From contig NZ_CP065958.1 of the NCBI RefSeq assembly GCF_041270065.1, positions 2,418,001-2,482,000 of the forward strand: DNA of 64,000 nt. Direction: 5' to 3'. Made by a program: the position numbers and the translations under genes. Position 1 is the stretch's first letter. Every line of letters starts with the position of its first letter. Positions 63,740 through 64,000 of the stretch are shown here, piece after piece. The notes beneath the pieces were generated by a model. The model saw only the letters and a program-made list of their open reading frames with translations. It ran no database searches and had not been told where the DNA came from. This DNA comes from Streptomyces fradiae. GTDB lineage: Bacteria > Actinomycetota > Actinomycetes > Streptomycetales > Streptomycetaceae.

Positions 63740-64000
63740 GTGGCGACGGCAGGACCCCCCGTAAAAGGCCGCTCGACCAAGCAGCGGGCCGCAGTCTCGG
63801 CGGCCCTGAACGAGGTGGACGAGTTCCGCAGCGCCCAGGAGCTGCACGACATGCTCAAGCACCGCGGCGACTCCGTCGGCCTGACCACCGTCTACCGCAC
63901 GCTCCAGTCCCTCGCGGACGCGGGCGAGGTCGACGCCCTGCGCACCAGCGACGGCGAGACGGTCTACCGCCGCTGCTCGACCGGCGACCACCATCACCAC
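63740..64000 (+). CDS. zur: Zur zinc-uptake regulator (partial, runs off the window)
   Basis: First 87 codons of a Fur-family repressor. GTG 63740 follows AAGGAGG by 5 bases. The winged helix is visible: STKQRAAVSAALNEVDEFRS, AQELHDMLKHRGDSVGLTTV and YRTLQSLADAGEVDALRT. The last codons are GDHHHH, the beginning of the metal-binding region. Position after znuACB fits Zur rather than Fur. Fur-type proteins bind Zn and block the operon when zinc is plentiful; the Zur-box-like sites before znuA are the expected targets. Confidence 0.92.
   Translation, partial: MATAGPPVKGRSTKQRAAVSAALNEVDEFRSAQELHDMLKHRGDSVGLTTVYRTLQSLADAGEVDALRTSDGETVYRRCSTGDHHHH

Overview
The base composition (about 70% GC, strong GC3 bias, GTG/TTG starts, GGAGG-type ribosome binding sites) and the gene content point to a Streptomyces chromosome. 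From the xylulokinase/ABC genes to zur, the order matches what I recall of the core-genome stretch of S. coelicolor that carries hrdA, dnaG, nasA, nirB, ppdK, dusB, glyS, znuACB and zur. That is an inference from memory, not an alignment. I saw no insertion sequence, prophage, CRISPR array or rRNA.

Layout. 1-9.9 kb is accessory: a 2,893-residue secreted RHS/YD-repeat protein with a C-terminal His-Me finger nuclease tip, followed on the same strand by a SUKH (SMI1/KNR4) immunity gene and a possibly broken lipoprotein gene. 10-12.8 kb holds an MmpS-like membrane protein, a lipoprotein L,D-transpeptidase, three tRNAs (one CAT anticodon, two tandem Asn) and a YtxH-like protein. 12.9-24 kb is housekeeping: FGGY kinase, heterodimeric ABC exporter, HrdA-type sigma factor, DNA primase, FAD oxidoreductase and dGTPase. 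24.3-41.8 kb is centred on nitrate/nitrite assimilation: nasA, an FAD oxidoreductase, nirB, nirD and a sirohydrochlorin chelatase, with GlnR-like boxes before nasA and before the nir operon. A secreted repeat protein, an aquaporin, a sortase with a likely substrate, a CutA-GGCT fusion and a truncated haemoglobin lie among them. 41.8-54.4 kb has a DUF839 protein, a winged-helix regulator, ppdK, dusB and two regulator/target units whose palindromic operators are visible. 54.4-57.4 kb holds an uncharacterised pair: a DUF3800-like protein and a 733-residue protein of unknown family, separated by a structured non-coding stretch. 57.9-64 kb has glyS, an M16-like protein that has lost its HxxEH motif, and the Zur-regulated zinc importer znuACB followed by zur, which runs off the end.

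How the genes work together. NasA reduces nitrate to nitrite and NirBD takes nitrite to ammonium using siroheme, whose chelation step the CbiX-like enzyme can supply. ZnuA, ZnuC and ZnuB import zinc and Zur senses it; two Zur-box-like 15-mers sit between znuA and the divergent M16-like gene. The RHS toxin and SUKH protein form a contact-dependent toxin/immunity pair. The least explained parts are the DUF3800/733-residue pair, the catalytically dead M16-like gene in the Zur intergenic region, and two GC-rich repeat elements inserted in frame inside the dGTPase and the nir-operon oxidoreductase.
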